Shown: positions 40,501 through 49,016, numbered from the stretch's first letter. The stretch: DNA of 64,000 nucleotides from Paenibacillus_AR mesotrionivorans (GCF_046098205.1 NZ_JBJURJ010000026.1:1-64000); one strand, 5' to 3'. Notes: generated by a model not told the origin, from the sequence alone. Translations and numbers: made by a program.

Positions 40501-42598
40501 GAAGGTTGCCGACGCATCCGCCAGGAAGAATGTGCAGCCCTTCCGTTATGATACCTGGCATCATTTCAAAATTATAGCGGATATGACTGCGCAGGCGTAC
40601 AGCGTGTATATGGATGATGCGGCCATTGCGGAGAACTTTGCCTTCCGCACACCAGGCAGCACAACGCTAGCCGGGCATGTATTTGGCATCGACAACTTCG
40701 CCAACGGACAGGTGGACTTCGATAATATCAAGGTGATGGTCACCGGCGGACCGAAAAAAGCCGAACAGGCTGCACCGGAAGGACTTGTAAAGACTGATGA
40801 AACAGCAGCGGGCGCCAACGACGGCCGCATTCAAGGGATAAACGCCGCTATGGAATGGTCTTCAGACCAAGGACACACCTGGTCCGGCGTAGAGGGCACG
40901 GCCATTTCCGGATTGGCGCCGGGAGTCTACTGGGTCCGGTACCAGGAAACCCAAACCCATCAAGCCAGCCCTCATGTGGAAATGAGCATCCTGCCTTTTG
41001 TGCCGTCAGGCCGTGTCAGCGGGGTAAGCCTGGGCAATACCGATATCCGGCTGTATACCAACTATGGAAACCCTGCTGTTCAGCTTCATGCACAGGTAAA
41101 GCCCGCTGACGCAGTTAACAAGGAGGTCACCTGGAGCACCTCGGATACCGTTGTTGCTTCCGTCTACGGCGGCTTTGTTACCGCCCATTCCGCGGGGACG
41201 GCCTATATCACCGTGACAACGGTGGATGGCGGTTATTCGGATACCGCAACCGTAACCGTAAGTGTGTACGGCGGTCCGCAAAACCCGGGGAACCCGCCAG
41301 TCTCTGTTGAAGGTGTGAGTCTGAATCACACCAGCGCACAGCTGTATACCAACTATGGAAGCCCTACTCTCCAGCTCATCGCAAATGTGACACCTGCCCA
41401 CGCCGCGGATAAGACTTTTTTATGGACCTCTTCAAACCCGGCGGCAGTGACAGTTGACAGTAACGGTCTGGTCCATGTCCGCGGGTTGGGCACAGCCAGG
41501 ATTACGGTGACCACAGCAGACGGGGGCTACACAGCGTTCTGCGATGTGACCGTAGGGGAATATGCCTCCGGCGGAATTGATCCGGGCAGCACGGAGGAGG
41601 AGTCTCCGGGCTCCACAGGGCCTAGGCCGGTTTTGCCCGCCGCTGTCAAAGATAAAGACGGCAGCACCACTGCCACCGCCACTGATCCGGCTACCGGAGC
41701 AGTGACAGAAACCACCCATTGGCCGAACGGCGACCGCAGAGTTTTCACGAAGGAACGCAATGGTACTGTTACCGAGCTCATCACCAGACAGAACGGCAGC
41801 AAACAGGAGACAGTAACCAAACCGGATGGAAGCAGCCGCTCTGTGGTTTCGGACACCCGGGGAGTTCAGGTGGAGACCGCCACCACCTCTGTAGGGGAGA
41901 TCACGGCCAGCGTCCGTCTGCCCCAAGGTGTGACACAAGCACGGATCACCATCCCCGTTCCCAAAACCTCCGTTTCCACGGTAGCGGTTAGGGTCAGGGA
42001 GAACGGAACCCGGTCGGTACTGGGAACCACTCTCCCCGCGGGCAATGGGATCAGCTTCATTGCTAAGGGTGATATGACTGTGCAGATCATGGATAATCCG
42101 GTTGCCTTCACGGATGTGCCCGGCGGTCATTGGGCGGCCGAAGCCGTAGCCTTTACCGCCAGCCGCGGGCTTTTCTCCGGAACGGACAAAGGAATGTTCT
42201 CCCCGGAGGTATCCTTAAGCAGGGCTATGCTCTTCACCGTGCTGGCACGGCTGGAGGGGGTGGAGACCGAAGGCGGAGAATATTGGTACAGCAAGGCGCA
42301 GGATTGGGCGGCCGCATCCGGCATTAGCGACGGCAGCGCGCCTGAAGCAGCCATTACCCGTGAGCAGCTGATCACCCTCCTGCACCGGTATGCCGGGCAG
42401 CCAACCGCCGCCGGAGCAGGCAAGAGTTTTGTGGACAGCGGCGACATCTCCCCATGGGCCACGGAAGCCATGGACTGGGCGGTACATGCGGGCATTCTTA
42501 ACGGCAATCCAGAGAATCGCTTGGCGCCCAAGGGTGCAGCCACCAGGGCAGAGGTGTCCGCGATGCTGATGCGTTTTGTAGTTTGGAACAGTAACTGA
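34532..42598 (+). CDS. Giant SLH-anchored GH115 alpha-glucuronidase / SGNH esterase fusion
   Basis: A 2,688-residue exported protein. Signal peptide ~1-27. GH115 xylan alpha-glucuronidase ~60-800 (YRGVFLNDEE, RLKGNYIWAAMH, MRGLHDEPF, WCDDNHGMMRR, GGHGLYYHVSYW), then a GH115 C-terminal beta-domain ~811-990 and a similar one ~1024-1230. A FIVAR-like helical module ~1236-1293 and a concanavalin-like module ~1306-1503 precede an SGNH/GDSL esterase ~1512-1713 (GDSIT, GTND and DYVH blocks supply the Ser and Asp/His dyad). Next come an Ig-like domain, second FIVAR and lectin modules (~1815-2073), two Big_2 domains (~2160-2346), a linker, and three SLH repeats (~2523-2688). GH115 removes (methyl)glucuronic acid from xylan; the esterase may act on acetyl or uronoyl esters. 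A GTG start follows GAGGTGA. Substrate is inferred. Confidence 0.9.
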   Translation: MTGKIKRILAMVMIAVLGAGMLPAFAAAGPSPVSGKSGYMAETGGAGDFPLAANGAAAALWVDAQDNAPVRRVVNDLKEDIKRVTGLDAPVSSAATLPAGPVVIVGTLDASAQVKALVDAGKITPAEVSAIKGKWEAYLIKVIDPHTLVIAGSDPRGAVFGVYELSEQMGVSPWYFFADAAIAAKASVYLKAGTSITDMPDVQYRGVFLNDEEKLSRWATEVFQDPSTMGPKTYAKIFELILRLKGNYIWAAMHVNSINNVPGNIELVQEYGIVLGSSHPDMLLRTNVHEWDKWKSDYAAQRGQNANDIKYDYTVSKDALLQYWRDNIERHKNTDAQWTLGMRGLHDEPFEAQNLMSDVYAHLGSNLEDRKAGLMNEIIRDQQQLLKEILGPDKYAASFQALIPYKEVLPIYNNPTFDLPENVTVIWCDDNHGMMRRMPDAAERAREGGHGLYYHVSYWAPVDQSYMWLSSLPLAVMGEELSKSWEHNIRKSWILNVGDIKPQEAEMTFFIRYGWDVEQYKNKADQFLKDWTAQHVGGAYSDEAADILNTFYQHTIVRKPEHMKDGLFNQTHYGDEASKRMAVYQDLFNRTAAISQALPEKQKLPFYELIQAKINWAYYVNKAYYYADRSNLAFDQGRMASADSMLKLSQEADLAKKAEIAYYSTIADGKWKGFIDPEVASPPVINQLPPGTPALVLGAPALGVVAEGETLPREQSRLIFSPYHQVGKFIDLFNKGAGSVHWTATADQPWVQLSAADGTVIDETRLFVTVPNMEAHKGATATVTITDTRTNLKKTIQVTVDNPAAPLSAISGYAEADGYVSMEAEHYSRLYTKGDKTWQIIRDAGRAFGGDVVRAYSPDLDALEEDTVTASAPSMEYDINLSSSGQFPLEIYRIPTLNAKGKVRFAVSVDNTAPIIVESAAADEGQGTIWVSNLFHMIEKHVVTLPALSAGKHTVKLWMVDSFIMIDKLVLYTGPEGVIPSELGPDESYHSEFNRDFHPGTALLPRIPVPAEPKNIPAEWGGGAFVEADGKVSLEAEYAMEQTLESESEITADMKAYTVSKRDKAVQVPGKIPNGWRLTQSDTGMAMRLPDMGAQWSENAEFPVYSPELTYKINFNSTGTYNVWLRWRYVDNASDSIRGGLDGSLGNFSTDVFFSNSLDEKWHWKNVGKVNVTTAEEHAFSLWMREDGLYVDRIYLTKSGETPTDALWNPSLRTESTVGQQLLAVVNGKRAAMSGISYPLGDALGQYRQAAYNALVDALHAAETLAHSGTATEQQANKALNAIAAAEAALPNALVLTRQGKTYQAYRDFSGDETGKFPYGFNIEGMTNGAAASVQEEDGNSFLRLTTTSTAGKADLFLPYTGEVKAAANERIVIEYRARFNGSFQYANGAMVRNDSGTNNFSMVTAFENANGAHQIKVHKGTSNADKVSVKSFNYNQWHTFKMVGDWAKKTYTVYMDNDPVPVATDFSFRHTGGTKLTGQRFGIDNMANGSIDFDDFKVSIIDPTKPDIPKIKMAAVGDSITFGSDSAGPIQPEDKYPAQLQALLGANYQVENFGVSGATMLENGTDTGGAQKGYVHQQKFAESQAFQPDVVVIMLGTNDSKELNWETYKAEYVDHGLKLIQSYRDLDSHPAVYLATSPTVVAGSNRYGIQADVLHNEIVPLQKQIALIADAGFIDVHQATQNATLAQFPDYVHGNAAGYTWIAEAVYAGIKGSPAPEASPVVQVSPVAVKSLSGQTPKLPLFAPVVYADGSTGLAEVVWMLDGLVFNTPGIVQVPGKLKGLEVNATADVEVTAGWGLDELVKETRSRTVELSIPLGEGPGAYSQSAYHALLAALDHAEELAANGNLTEEQFREARDALSGAEAALSGSLNLTQDGLTYHAYRDFEADITGKQPFGIEATKVQNSGAAQVVEEDGNSFLRLTTGTGKGFANMFLPYMGQVTAAGDERVVIEYSARFKAGLQYANAFLPKNQNGAYAMTVAFENAGNDPWVKVADASARKNVQPFRYDTWHHFKIIADMTAQAYSVYMDDAAIAENFAFRTPGSTTLAGHVFGIDNFANGQVDFDNIKVMVTGGPKKAEQAAPEGLVKTDETAAGANDGRIQGINAAMEWSSDQGHTWSGVEGTAISGLAPGVYWVRYQETQTHQASPHVEMSILPFVPSGRVSGVSLGNTDIRLYTNYGNPAVQLHAQVKPADAVNKEVTWSTSDTVVASVYGGFVTAHSAGTAYITVTTVDGGYSDTATVTVSVYGGPQNPGNPPVSVEGVSLNHTSAQLYTNYGSPTLQLIANVTPAHAADKTFLWTSSNPAAVTVDSNGLVHVRGLGTARITVTTADGGYTAFCDVTVGEYASGGIDPGSTEEESPGSTGPRPVLPAAVKDKDGSTTATATDPATGAVTETTHWPNGDRRVFTKERNGTVTELITRQNGSKQETVTKPDGSSRSVVSDTRGVQVETATTSVGEITASVRLPQGVTQARITIPVPKTSVSTVAVRVRENGTRSVLGTTLPAGNGISFIAKGDMTVQIMDNPVAFTDVPGGHWAAEAVAFTASRGLFSGTDKGMFSPEVSLSRAMLFTVLARLEGVETEGGEYWYSKAQDWAAASGISDGSAPEAAITREQLITLLHRYAGQPTAAGAGKSFVDSGDISPWATEAMDWAVHAGILNGNPENRLAPKGAATRAEVSAMLMRFVVWNSN

Positions 42599-42616
42599 TG
42601 AATTAAGCAGGGTATA

Positions 42617-42669
42617 AAAACAGCCACTGAGTTAGGCGGAAATGTCCGCTCGGCTCCGTGGCTGTTTTC
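42617..42669 (+). terminator. Terminator after the GH115/SGNH gene
   Basis: AAACAGCCAC and GTGGCTGTTT form the outer stem, with an inner AGGCGGA/TCCGCT stem, followed by a short T run (TTTTCC). Confidence 0.78.
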
Positions 42670-42864
42670 CATCAGAGACATTTCGCTTTAGTGCAAAAAA
42701 ATATGCGTATTATCATCAAATTTTGCAACATTTCACAATTCATCTATCGTGTTGACGCCAGACGGAATGGTATATTTATGAAAACAAGGATCATAGAACA
42801 ATATGTTTCCTGTTTACGGTATTTTTGTAGACAAACATAGAAAAAGAAACGGGAGGAATTTTGT

Positions 42865-45800
42865 TTGAATCTTTTGCACAGGCAAGTGAAGAAAGGAATG
42901 GCAGCGCTTTTATCCGCAGCTCTTCTGGTGCCGGCATGGACAGGCATTGCATTGGCGGAGGAAAAGGCTGCGGAGGATAAAATTTCCGTTCCACCGGTAG
43001 CCGAACAGGTTTACGGGTATACGGATACAGTTAGTCATTGGAGCAATGCAGCTGTTGAAAAATGGAGCGGTTATGGAATTATCCAAGGGTACGGAGATGG
43101 CATATTCAAACCGGATCAACCTGTGACCCGTGCTGAATTTGCCGCTATGCTTCAGAACATTTCCCAATATGTCCAACCGGGGAATAGCAGCTTCTCCGAT
43201 GTGTCCTCTAATGATTGGTTTTATGAGGCAGTAACCAAACTGAAGGCTGCAGGGATAATGGAAGGCTCCGACGGCAAGGCCCATCCGGGTAATCCGATTA
43301 CCCGTCAAGAGGCTGCTGTATTGCTGGCGCGGACCTTCAAGCTGAAGAGTGCGGGAGGTGCTGCTGCCTTTTCAGACAAAACAGAACTGGCCCCATGGGC
43401 TTCTGCTGCCGTTGGCGAACTGGCAACGCGCACAGTTCTGAAAGGATTCCCGGATGGTTCCTTCAGGCCCTTGGCTACCTTAACCCGGGCAGAAGCGACA
43501 TCCTTGTTCGATCAATTTTTGGCCAAGCTATATAACAAGGCAGGTACATATAACGGGGAAATAAAGGGCAATGCATTGGTGAACGCTGCCGGTGTTACTC
43601 TAAAAGGCATGACCATAACGGGTGATTTATATATCGCCCAAGGTGTAGGGGAAGGAGAAATTAACCTTGATGGTGTGACGGTAAATGGGGCCGTCTATAT
43701 TCAAGGGGGCGGTGAACATTCCCTTCTCTTGAAGGATGCTGTTGTGAAAGGCGTTCTTGCGGTAAATAAATATAACGGGAAGGTACGGATTGTTGCCTCC
43801 GGGAATAGCAGGATCTCCTCAACTTTGCTGGAGACGGGCGCTACGTTGGAAACCCGCCAGCTGTCCGGTTCAGGCTACGATTTGGTTACCATTACAACAG
43901 ATGTTCCTGCAGGGCAGAAGATCGCTCTGGAGGGAAGCTTCAATAAGGTGACAAACCAGTCCTCTGCGGTAAGTATTATGGCTAACGGAACAATCAAGGA
44001 GCTGGTTGCCGAAACCTCCACCAACCTGAAGGGTGAAGTGAAGGTGGAGAAAATCTCTGCCAAGGATAACGCAGCCGTGACAATTAATGATAAACCTGCA
44101 GCAGCTCCTGTTGGCGGTGGGGGCGGCGGTGGTTTTGGCGGAGGCGGCTTTGGTGGGGGAGCTCCCTCCATTAATGTAACAGGTGTTTCCTTGAATGAAA
44201 CGAATGTTTCCATGCAGGCAGGGACTACCAAACAACTGGCCGCCACAGTGACACCTTCCAATGCTGCCAATAAAGCGGTGACATGGAGAGTGAATGACGG
44301 CAGCTCCAACGTTATTACAGTGGATCATACAGGTCTGGTAACCGCTAAGTCTCCAGGTGTAAAGGAAGTTGTGGTGCAGACTCAAAGCGGCGGCTTCGAA
44401 GCGAAGGCAACCATTACGGTGAAACAACAAGCCGTAGAGCAGCTGGGAGTTAAGGTGACGCTGCTCACCACCGATATAAAGGATCCGAATGCTGAAATGG
44501 ATGGAGTATTAATGGAAAACGGCAAGCGGGCAGACATTTCCGGAACGATTCCGTCAGGTGTCCAGCCCAATGAGTATTCTGCTGTTATTCGAGCCAGCCA
44601 GCCTTTGGTTCCGCTGTCGGTGGGACAAGTGGTATATGCCGTGTACGGTGTCATTCAACTGACGGATGGCCTGGGAAGGCCGCTAGCTGACACATCAGGT
44701 GTCACCGTAACCGTTAACGGAGCCGTATATAATCCACACTTTGGAGAAGGAATCAACGAGAAGTTTAACGCCGGCAGCTTCCTGTATCTTCTAGACACCG
44801 GCAACCAAGAAACCGTAACTTCTTCCCGTTTTGACATCACGAAGCAAGGCTATGCTCCCGCCTCCTTACAGCTTCAATACATGCCTGCCAAGGTTGTCTC
44901 CTCAGTTGAAGGGGTGTTCGGCGAGCTCGAAAAGCTTTATCTCGGAGCTAACCCGGACAAGGACCATATTCTAGGGAATATGCTCTTGTGGTCGGGCTTA
45001 GACAGTTACCCAATGGTCAATGTTCAGTGGTCCTCGAGCAATCCGGACGTGATTAGTGCGAATGGAAATGTTAAAAGATTAGAACAGGATCAAACCGTTA
45101 CCCTTACCGCCACATTGTCCGGAGAATATACGGGCTCCAAATCATACCAGGTCATTGTGAAAGCCAACAAGATGATTATGACCCGCAGCAGCTTTGTGGA
45201 TTCCTATTTTGTGGAGGGCTATCCCAAGGCTTATATGAAGAATGGTACGGTCCATGTGCAAATTGCATTTAAACAGCCGGCGGAAATGTATTCTGTTATG
45301 GGCTCTTATGATATGGCCGGAACGGTGGATTCTGTGTTAAAGGGGTATGGGAAAGGCTCTAATTCCTCCATAACTCCCCTCTATGATTGGCCTTACGCAA
45401 AAATCACTCAACAGGATGTGGGTAAGGTCTTAACATCCAATACCGGCTTTCAGCTTGGTTCATATGGGGGCCCCCTAAAGATGGATTTTGTCGTGAAGGA
45501 CGGCAACCGCATTTCTGAACAAGTTACAACTGTGCAGGTTCAGTTAGAGGAGCCGTTTCATGGCTACGTTCCGAACTACGATCCGGCTACTTCAGGAACT
45601 GCATACTGGAACCAAGAGCGGAATGCTATCTATATCTACTTTAATAAAAGGCTGGATCCCAATTATTTGCCCACAGTCAATGATTTTACAGTTGAGGGTG
45701 CTAAAATAAATGATGTAACTATATTCAATGATGACTGGTCTATAAATCCTGAAGCGGCCGGAGCGTATGTGAAGCTGTCTGCTTCAATGAATAACTCCAA

Positions 45801-46587
45801 CCTTCCTTATTCCACAGTGCAGTACACTGGAAAGTCCCTTCGTAGTCTCAAAACGGGAGTGCGGGTAGCATCTTTCAATAACCAACTCGCGAATAGTTCT
45901 ACAGAATTGACAGCCGTCATTTCATCGGACCGTAAAATGGCTGTGTTCAACTTACAAACCGGCTGGAGATGGGTGGATAATGAAGCGGCCTTAAGCACCA
46001 CTCCGATCTCAGAGCGCATTTCTGTAAAAGTGAATGGCCGGCTCTATCCCGCCACGGTAAAGAATCAAAGTGACCGGTATGTCCAACTTGCTTTCAACAG
46101 CCCGCTTCCGTCAGGAACAATTGATATCACGTACCGTACGGAGGGGTTAATGAATTGGGCCAGAGAGCCTTATCCTGCTGAGCTTCAGGCCCGGGTGCTT
46201 GGAATCCCAGCCCCCGGCATTCCAACAGCCTCGTATCAGGGTGGATTCATTCAACTGAATTTTGCCCAAGGATTTATAGGAACGGTTAACCCATATATGT
46301 ATGCTTCCGGGTTGGTAGTAGAGGCGGATGGAGTCGAGTATGGGCTAAGAGGTCATATTATTGCAACCCGTCAGCCCTCGCCTCCCAATTATAATTACAA
46401 TATAATGGATATCAATTTGAATGACATATGGTCAAAGGAAATCAAGCAGGCAGTGGATCAAGCCTCTGTAGTCCGTATTAAATATAAAAAAGTTTTACCG
46501 GATGATTACAGTATTTATGGCTTATCCGATACCACGGGCGGCCCTGTACCGGACTTTGATTATGTGAAGGTAAGCAAGCAAAAGTAG
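42865..46587 (+). CDS. SLH-domain cell-surface protein with beta-solenoid and Ig-like domains
   Basis: A 1,240-residue exported protein with signal peptide ~1-32 and three N-terminal SLH repeats ~48-215 (VTRAEF, ITRQEA, LTRAEA), which bind the secondary cell-wall polymer. A repetitive beta-rich region ~220-410 (VTLKGMTITGDLYIAQG, VNGAVYIQG) is probably a parallel beta-solenoid. A Gly-rich linker ~416-433 leads to a Big_2 Ig-like domain ~436-522, a further Ig-like segment ~719-768, and a SwmB-like domain near 909-1008. The C-terminal ~230 residues are unrecognised. No catalytic motif is evident. The codon choice is visibly A/T-richer than that of neighbours, suggesting separate acquisition. 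The TTG start lies 8 nt after GGAGG. Confidence 0.85.
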   Translation: MNLLHRQVKKGMAALLSAALLVPAWTGIALAEEKAAEDKISVPPVAEQVYGYTDTVSHWSNAAVEKWSGYGIIQGYGDGIFKPDQPVTRAEFAAMLQNISQYVQPGNSSFSDVSSNDWFYEAVTKLKAAGIMEGSDGKAHPGNPITRQEAAVLLARTFKLKSAGGAAAFSDKTELAPWASAAVGELATRTVLKGFPDGSFRPLATLTRAEATSLFDQFLAKLYNKAGTYNGEIKGNALVNAAGVTLKGMTITGDLYIAQGVGEGEINLDGVTVNGAVYIQGGGEHSLLLKDAVVKGVLAVNKYNGKVRIVASGNSRISSTLLETGATLETRQLSGSGYDLVTITTDVPAGQKIALEGSFNKVTNQSSAVSIMANGTIKELVAETSTNLKGEVKVEKISAKDNAAVTINDKPAAAPVGGGGGGGFGGGGFGGGAPSINVTGVSLNETNVSMQAGTTKQLAATVTPSNAANKAVTWRVNDGSSNVITVDHTGLVTAKSPGVKEVVVQTQSGGFEAKATITVKQQAVEQLGVKVTLLTTDIKDPNAEMDGVLMENGKRADISGTIPSGVQPNEYSAVIRASQPLVPLSVGQVVYAVYGVIQLTDGLGRPLADTSGVTVTVNGAVYNPHFGEGINEKFNAGSFLYLLDTGNQETVTSSRFDITKQGYAPASLQLQYMPAKVVSSVEGVFGELEKLYLGANPDKDHILGNMLLWSGLDSYPMVNVQWSSSNPDVISANGNVKRLEQDQTVTLTATLSGEYTGSKSYQVIVKANKMIMTRSSFVDSYFVEGYPKAYMKNGTVHVQIAFKQPAEMYSVMGSYDMAGTVDSVLKGYGKGSNSSITPLYDWPYAKITQQDVGKVLTSNTGFQLGSYGGPLKMDFVVKDGNRISEQVTTVQVQLEEPFHGYVPNYDPATSGTAYWNQERNAIYIYFNKRLDPNYLPTVNDFTVEGAKINDVTIFNDDWSINPEAAGAYVKLSASMNNSNLPYSTVQYTGKSLRSLKTGVRVASFNNQLANSSTELTAVISSDRKMAVFNLQTGWRWVDNEAALSTTPISERISVKVNGRLYPATVKNQSDRYVQLAFNSPLPSGTIDITYRTEGLMNWAREPYPAELQARVLGIPAPGIPTASYQGGFIQLNFAQGFIGTVNPYMYASGLVVEADGVEYGLRGHIIATRQPSPPNYNYNIMDINLNDIWSKEIKQAVDQASVVRIKYKKVLPDDYSIYGLSDTTGGPVPDFDYVKVSKQK

Positions 46588-46594
46588 TCATGAC

Positions 46595-46636
46595 AAAAAG
46601 GCAGGGAAACGGGAGACGTTTCCTTGCCTTTTTTAT
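46595..46636 (+). terminator. Terminator after the SLH/beta-solenoid gene
   Basis: AAAAAGGCAGGGAAACG and CGTTTCCTTGCCTTTTTT form a long stem (one G-T pair) with a 5-nt loop. It has A and T tracts on both sides and could act in both directions. Confidence 0.9.
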
Positions 46637-46735
46637 ATTAAGGGAATGTTTGGCTTTTATTCAGGGGGGATTCAGGAAGCGCCTATAAACTGAGCTTATA
46701 TCCCAATCACACCAGAAAGGATGTGCAAGCTCTTT

Positions 46736-48976
46736 ATGCGAATGCGTTTGCGTTCTACATCGTTCCTGCTCGCGGGGATGCTGACCTTATCCTCTGTCCT
46801 GTTTTCCCCGGTGGCCGGGGCAGCTAGTCCTACAGAAACCTTGATTACACTATCTGATAGAGGCATTCAAGTGGATGGTCAAACGGCCTCCTCGGATTCC
46901 TCCTCTGCGGTTTATACGGGGGCGGATATCGTGTACTACAAAGCCGGACAAGGCTCCGCTTACGGGGAAGGAACCGCCGAGGACGAGCATGCGGCCAGTG
47001 AGGCTGAAGCGCACACGGTCGTGACCATTACGGAGCCGGGGACATACCGCGTTTCGGGCACATTGTCGGCTGGCCAACTGGCTGTTGACCTTGGCAAGGA
47101 TGCCGCAGAGGATCCTTCGGCGGTGGTAAAGCTGATTTTGGATGGCGTCAATATTACCTCCACGGTGGCGCCGGCTGTGATTTTCTATAATGTGTACGAG
47201 CCGTACAGCTCCAGTGAGGATACAAAGGGCGTAACCGATCTGTCGTCGGCAGGTGCGCAGGTGGTGATCGCCGATGGCTCCGACAACCATGTGAGCGGCT
47301 CCTACGTGGCCAGAATCTACAAGGAAGGCACTACCAAAAAGCTGCATAAATACGATGGGGCATTCTATTCCAAAATGTCCATGAACATCAGCGGGGAATC
47401 GGCGGGAACCGGAAAGCTGACGATTCTTGCAGAAAATGAAGGGCTGGATTCCGAACTGCATCTCACTCTTAACGGAGGCAGCATCTACATTGAGTCCCAG
47501 GATGACGGTATTAATACCAACGAAGACGGCATCTCGGTGACAACCATCAACGGCGGTTACCTGCATGTGAATGCCGGTTTGGGTGCAGAGGGCGACGGCA
47601 TTGACTCCAACGGCTATCTGACCGTTAACGGCGGGAGCATTGTGACCATGTCCAATGAACGAAGCCCGGATGGCGGAATCGATGCGGATAAGGATATTTT
47701 GTTGAACGGTGGTATGGTTGTTGCGTTGGGTACACGCAATGATGCAACAAGTGGCGACTCCAAGCAGCCTTTCATGGAGCTGATGTTCGCCTCCACACAA
47801 GCTGCAGGAAGCGTCATTGAGATCACTGATGCGTCTGGCAATAAGCTGCTTAACCACACTGCCGAGAAGGCGTTCCAAAGTATAACCTTCACCTCAGCTG
47901 ACTTGGCCCTTAATCAAGAATACCAAGTGTATGTGGATGGTATCCGGCAGCAGTACAGCGGTAATTCCTTCGGTATGATGGGAGGACCTCCCGGAGGCGG
48001 CGGGCGTCCGCAAGGAACTCCTCCGGGGCAGGGCCAAGGCACACCTCCCGCCGGAAATGGTAACGGAACTCCTCCTGAGCCTCCCGCAGGAGAAAAACCA
48101 GCAATGCCGGATGGCATGACACCTCCGGGTATGAACGGCTTCCCGGACGGACAGGCTGAAACCGCCGGGGAGGCTTCCACTTCATTTATCCTGACTGATA
48201 CCGTCCACAGCTTCTCGGCGATTACGGCCTCCACGGATGCCTCCGGCAAGCAGAAGGTAACCTTCTCCATCAATGCAGGCAGAGGCATTGCTAACGCAGC
48301 CTCAGGCGGCACAATTGTCTTGGACAGCATTACAGCCAGCACAGCCGTTCCGGATATGGATGTTCAAGTTACCGTAACGGATGTCCCATCGGAAAATTAT
48401 TCTGAAACAGCTCTGCTGTCTGAAGGTATAGAGGCCATCTCTGCAATTTTGCCTAAAGACGACGGCACATACCGCCTAACCGTTGCGGTGGTTTCAGGCA
48501 ACGCCGCCTACACCGGTGCCACCAGTCTGCAGTTTACCATTGGCGGGCTGCCATTTGCCGATGTGAAGCTTGGAGATGGGGCTTATGATGCTATCAAGTC
48601 CCTGTATGAAAAAGGCGTGATGGTAGGAACAGCGGAGAATGCTTTTTCTCCTAATGAAGGATTATCCCGCGCCGCGGCCGTTACCGTGTTCGGACGGCTG
48701 CTGGATGTGAAACCCGAAGAAACCGCCCTGTTCAGCGATGTGGAGCAAAGCAGCTGGTACAGCGGTTATGTCGGTTGGGCAGCGGAGGCAGGATTGGTAG
48801 AGGGAATTGGCAATGGTCAATTCTCGCCCAACAGCATCATAACAGCGGACCGAATGAATCTGATCATGGAGCGCTACAGCGCCCTAAGCGGACAAACGTA
48901 CCAAAAAGCGGAAGGTGGCTCCAAGCCGCTGACCCGCGGGGAGTTCGCCGTTATGCTGGTTTCCTTGAAAAGGTAG
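46736..48976 (+). CDS. SLH-anchored Cthe_2159-like carbohydrate-binding protein
   Basis: A ~746-residue exported protein with signal peptide ~1-31. Residues ~35-400 match the Cthe_2159-type beta-helix (DUF4353): DGVNITSTVAPAVIFYN, AGAQVVIADGSDNHVSG, YSKMSMNISG, and repeated ELHLTLNGGSIYIESQDDG and GIDSNGYLTVNGGSI turns. The founding member, from a cellulolytic Clostridium, binds acidic plant polysaccharides. A Gly/Pro-rich linker (~413-470), a beta domain (~475-600) and SLH repeats (~601-746: LSRAAA, a variant ITADRM, LTRGEF) follow. I chose the ATG at 46736; ATG 46721 overlaps the AAAGG ribosome site, and 46742 is another option. Confidence 0.85.
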   Translation: MRMRLRSTSFLLAGMLTLSSVLFSPVAGAASPTETLITLSDRGIQVDGQTASSDSSSAVYTGADIVYYKAGQGSAYGEGTAEDEHAASEAEAHTVVTITEPGTYRVSGTLSAGQLAVDLGKDAAEDPSAVVKLILDGVNITSTVAPAVIFYNVYEPYSSSEDTKGVTDLSSAGAQVVIADGSDNHVSGSYVARIYKEGTTKKLHKYDGAFYSKMSMNISGESAGTGKLTILAENEGLDSELHLTLNGGSIYIESQDDGINTNEDGISVTTINGGYLHVNAGLGAEGDGIDSNGYLTVNGGSIVTMSNERSPDGGIDADKDILLNGGMVVALGTRNDATSGDSKQPFMELMFASTQAAGSVIEITDASGNKLLNHTAEKAFQSITFTSADLALNQEYQVYVDGIRQQYSGNSFGMMGGPPGGGGRPQGTPPGQGQGTPPAGNGNGTPPEPPAGEKPAMPDGMTPPGMNGFPDGQAETAGEASTSFILTDTVHSFSAITASTDASGKQKVTFSINAGRGIANAASGGTIVLDSITASTAVPDMDVQVTVTDVPSENYSETALLSEGIEAISAILPKDDGTYRLTVAVVSGNAAYTGATSLQFTIGGLPFADVKLGDGAYDAIKSLYEKGVMVGTAENAFSPNEGLSRAAAVTVFGRLLDVKPEETALFSDVEQSSWYSGYVGWAAEAGLVEGIGNGQFSPNSIITADRMNLIMERYSALSGQTYQKAEGGSKPLTRGEFAVMLVSLKR

Positions 48977-49016
48977 GCAACGAGGATACGGGGTCTGAAC
49001 AGAATGGAGCAGCACG

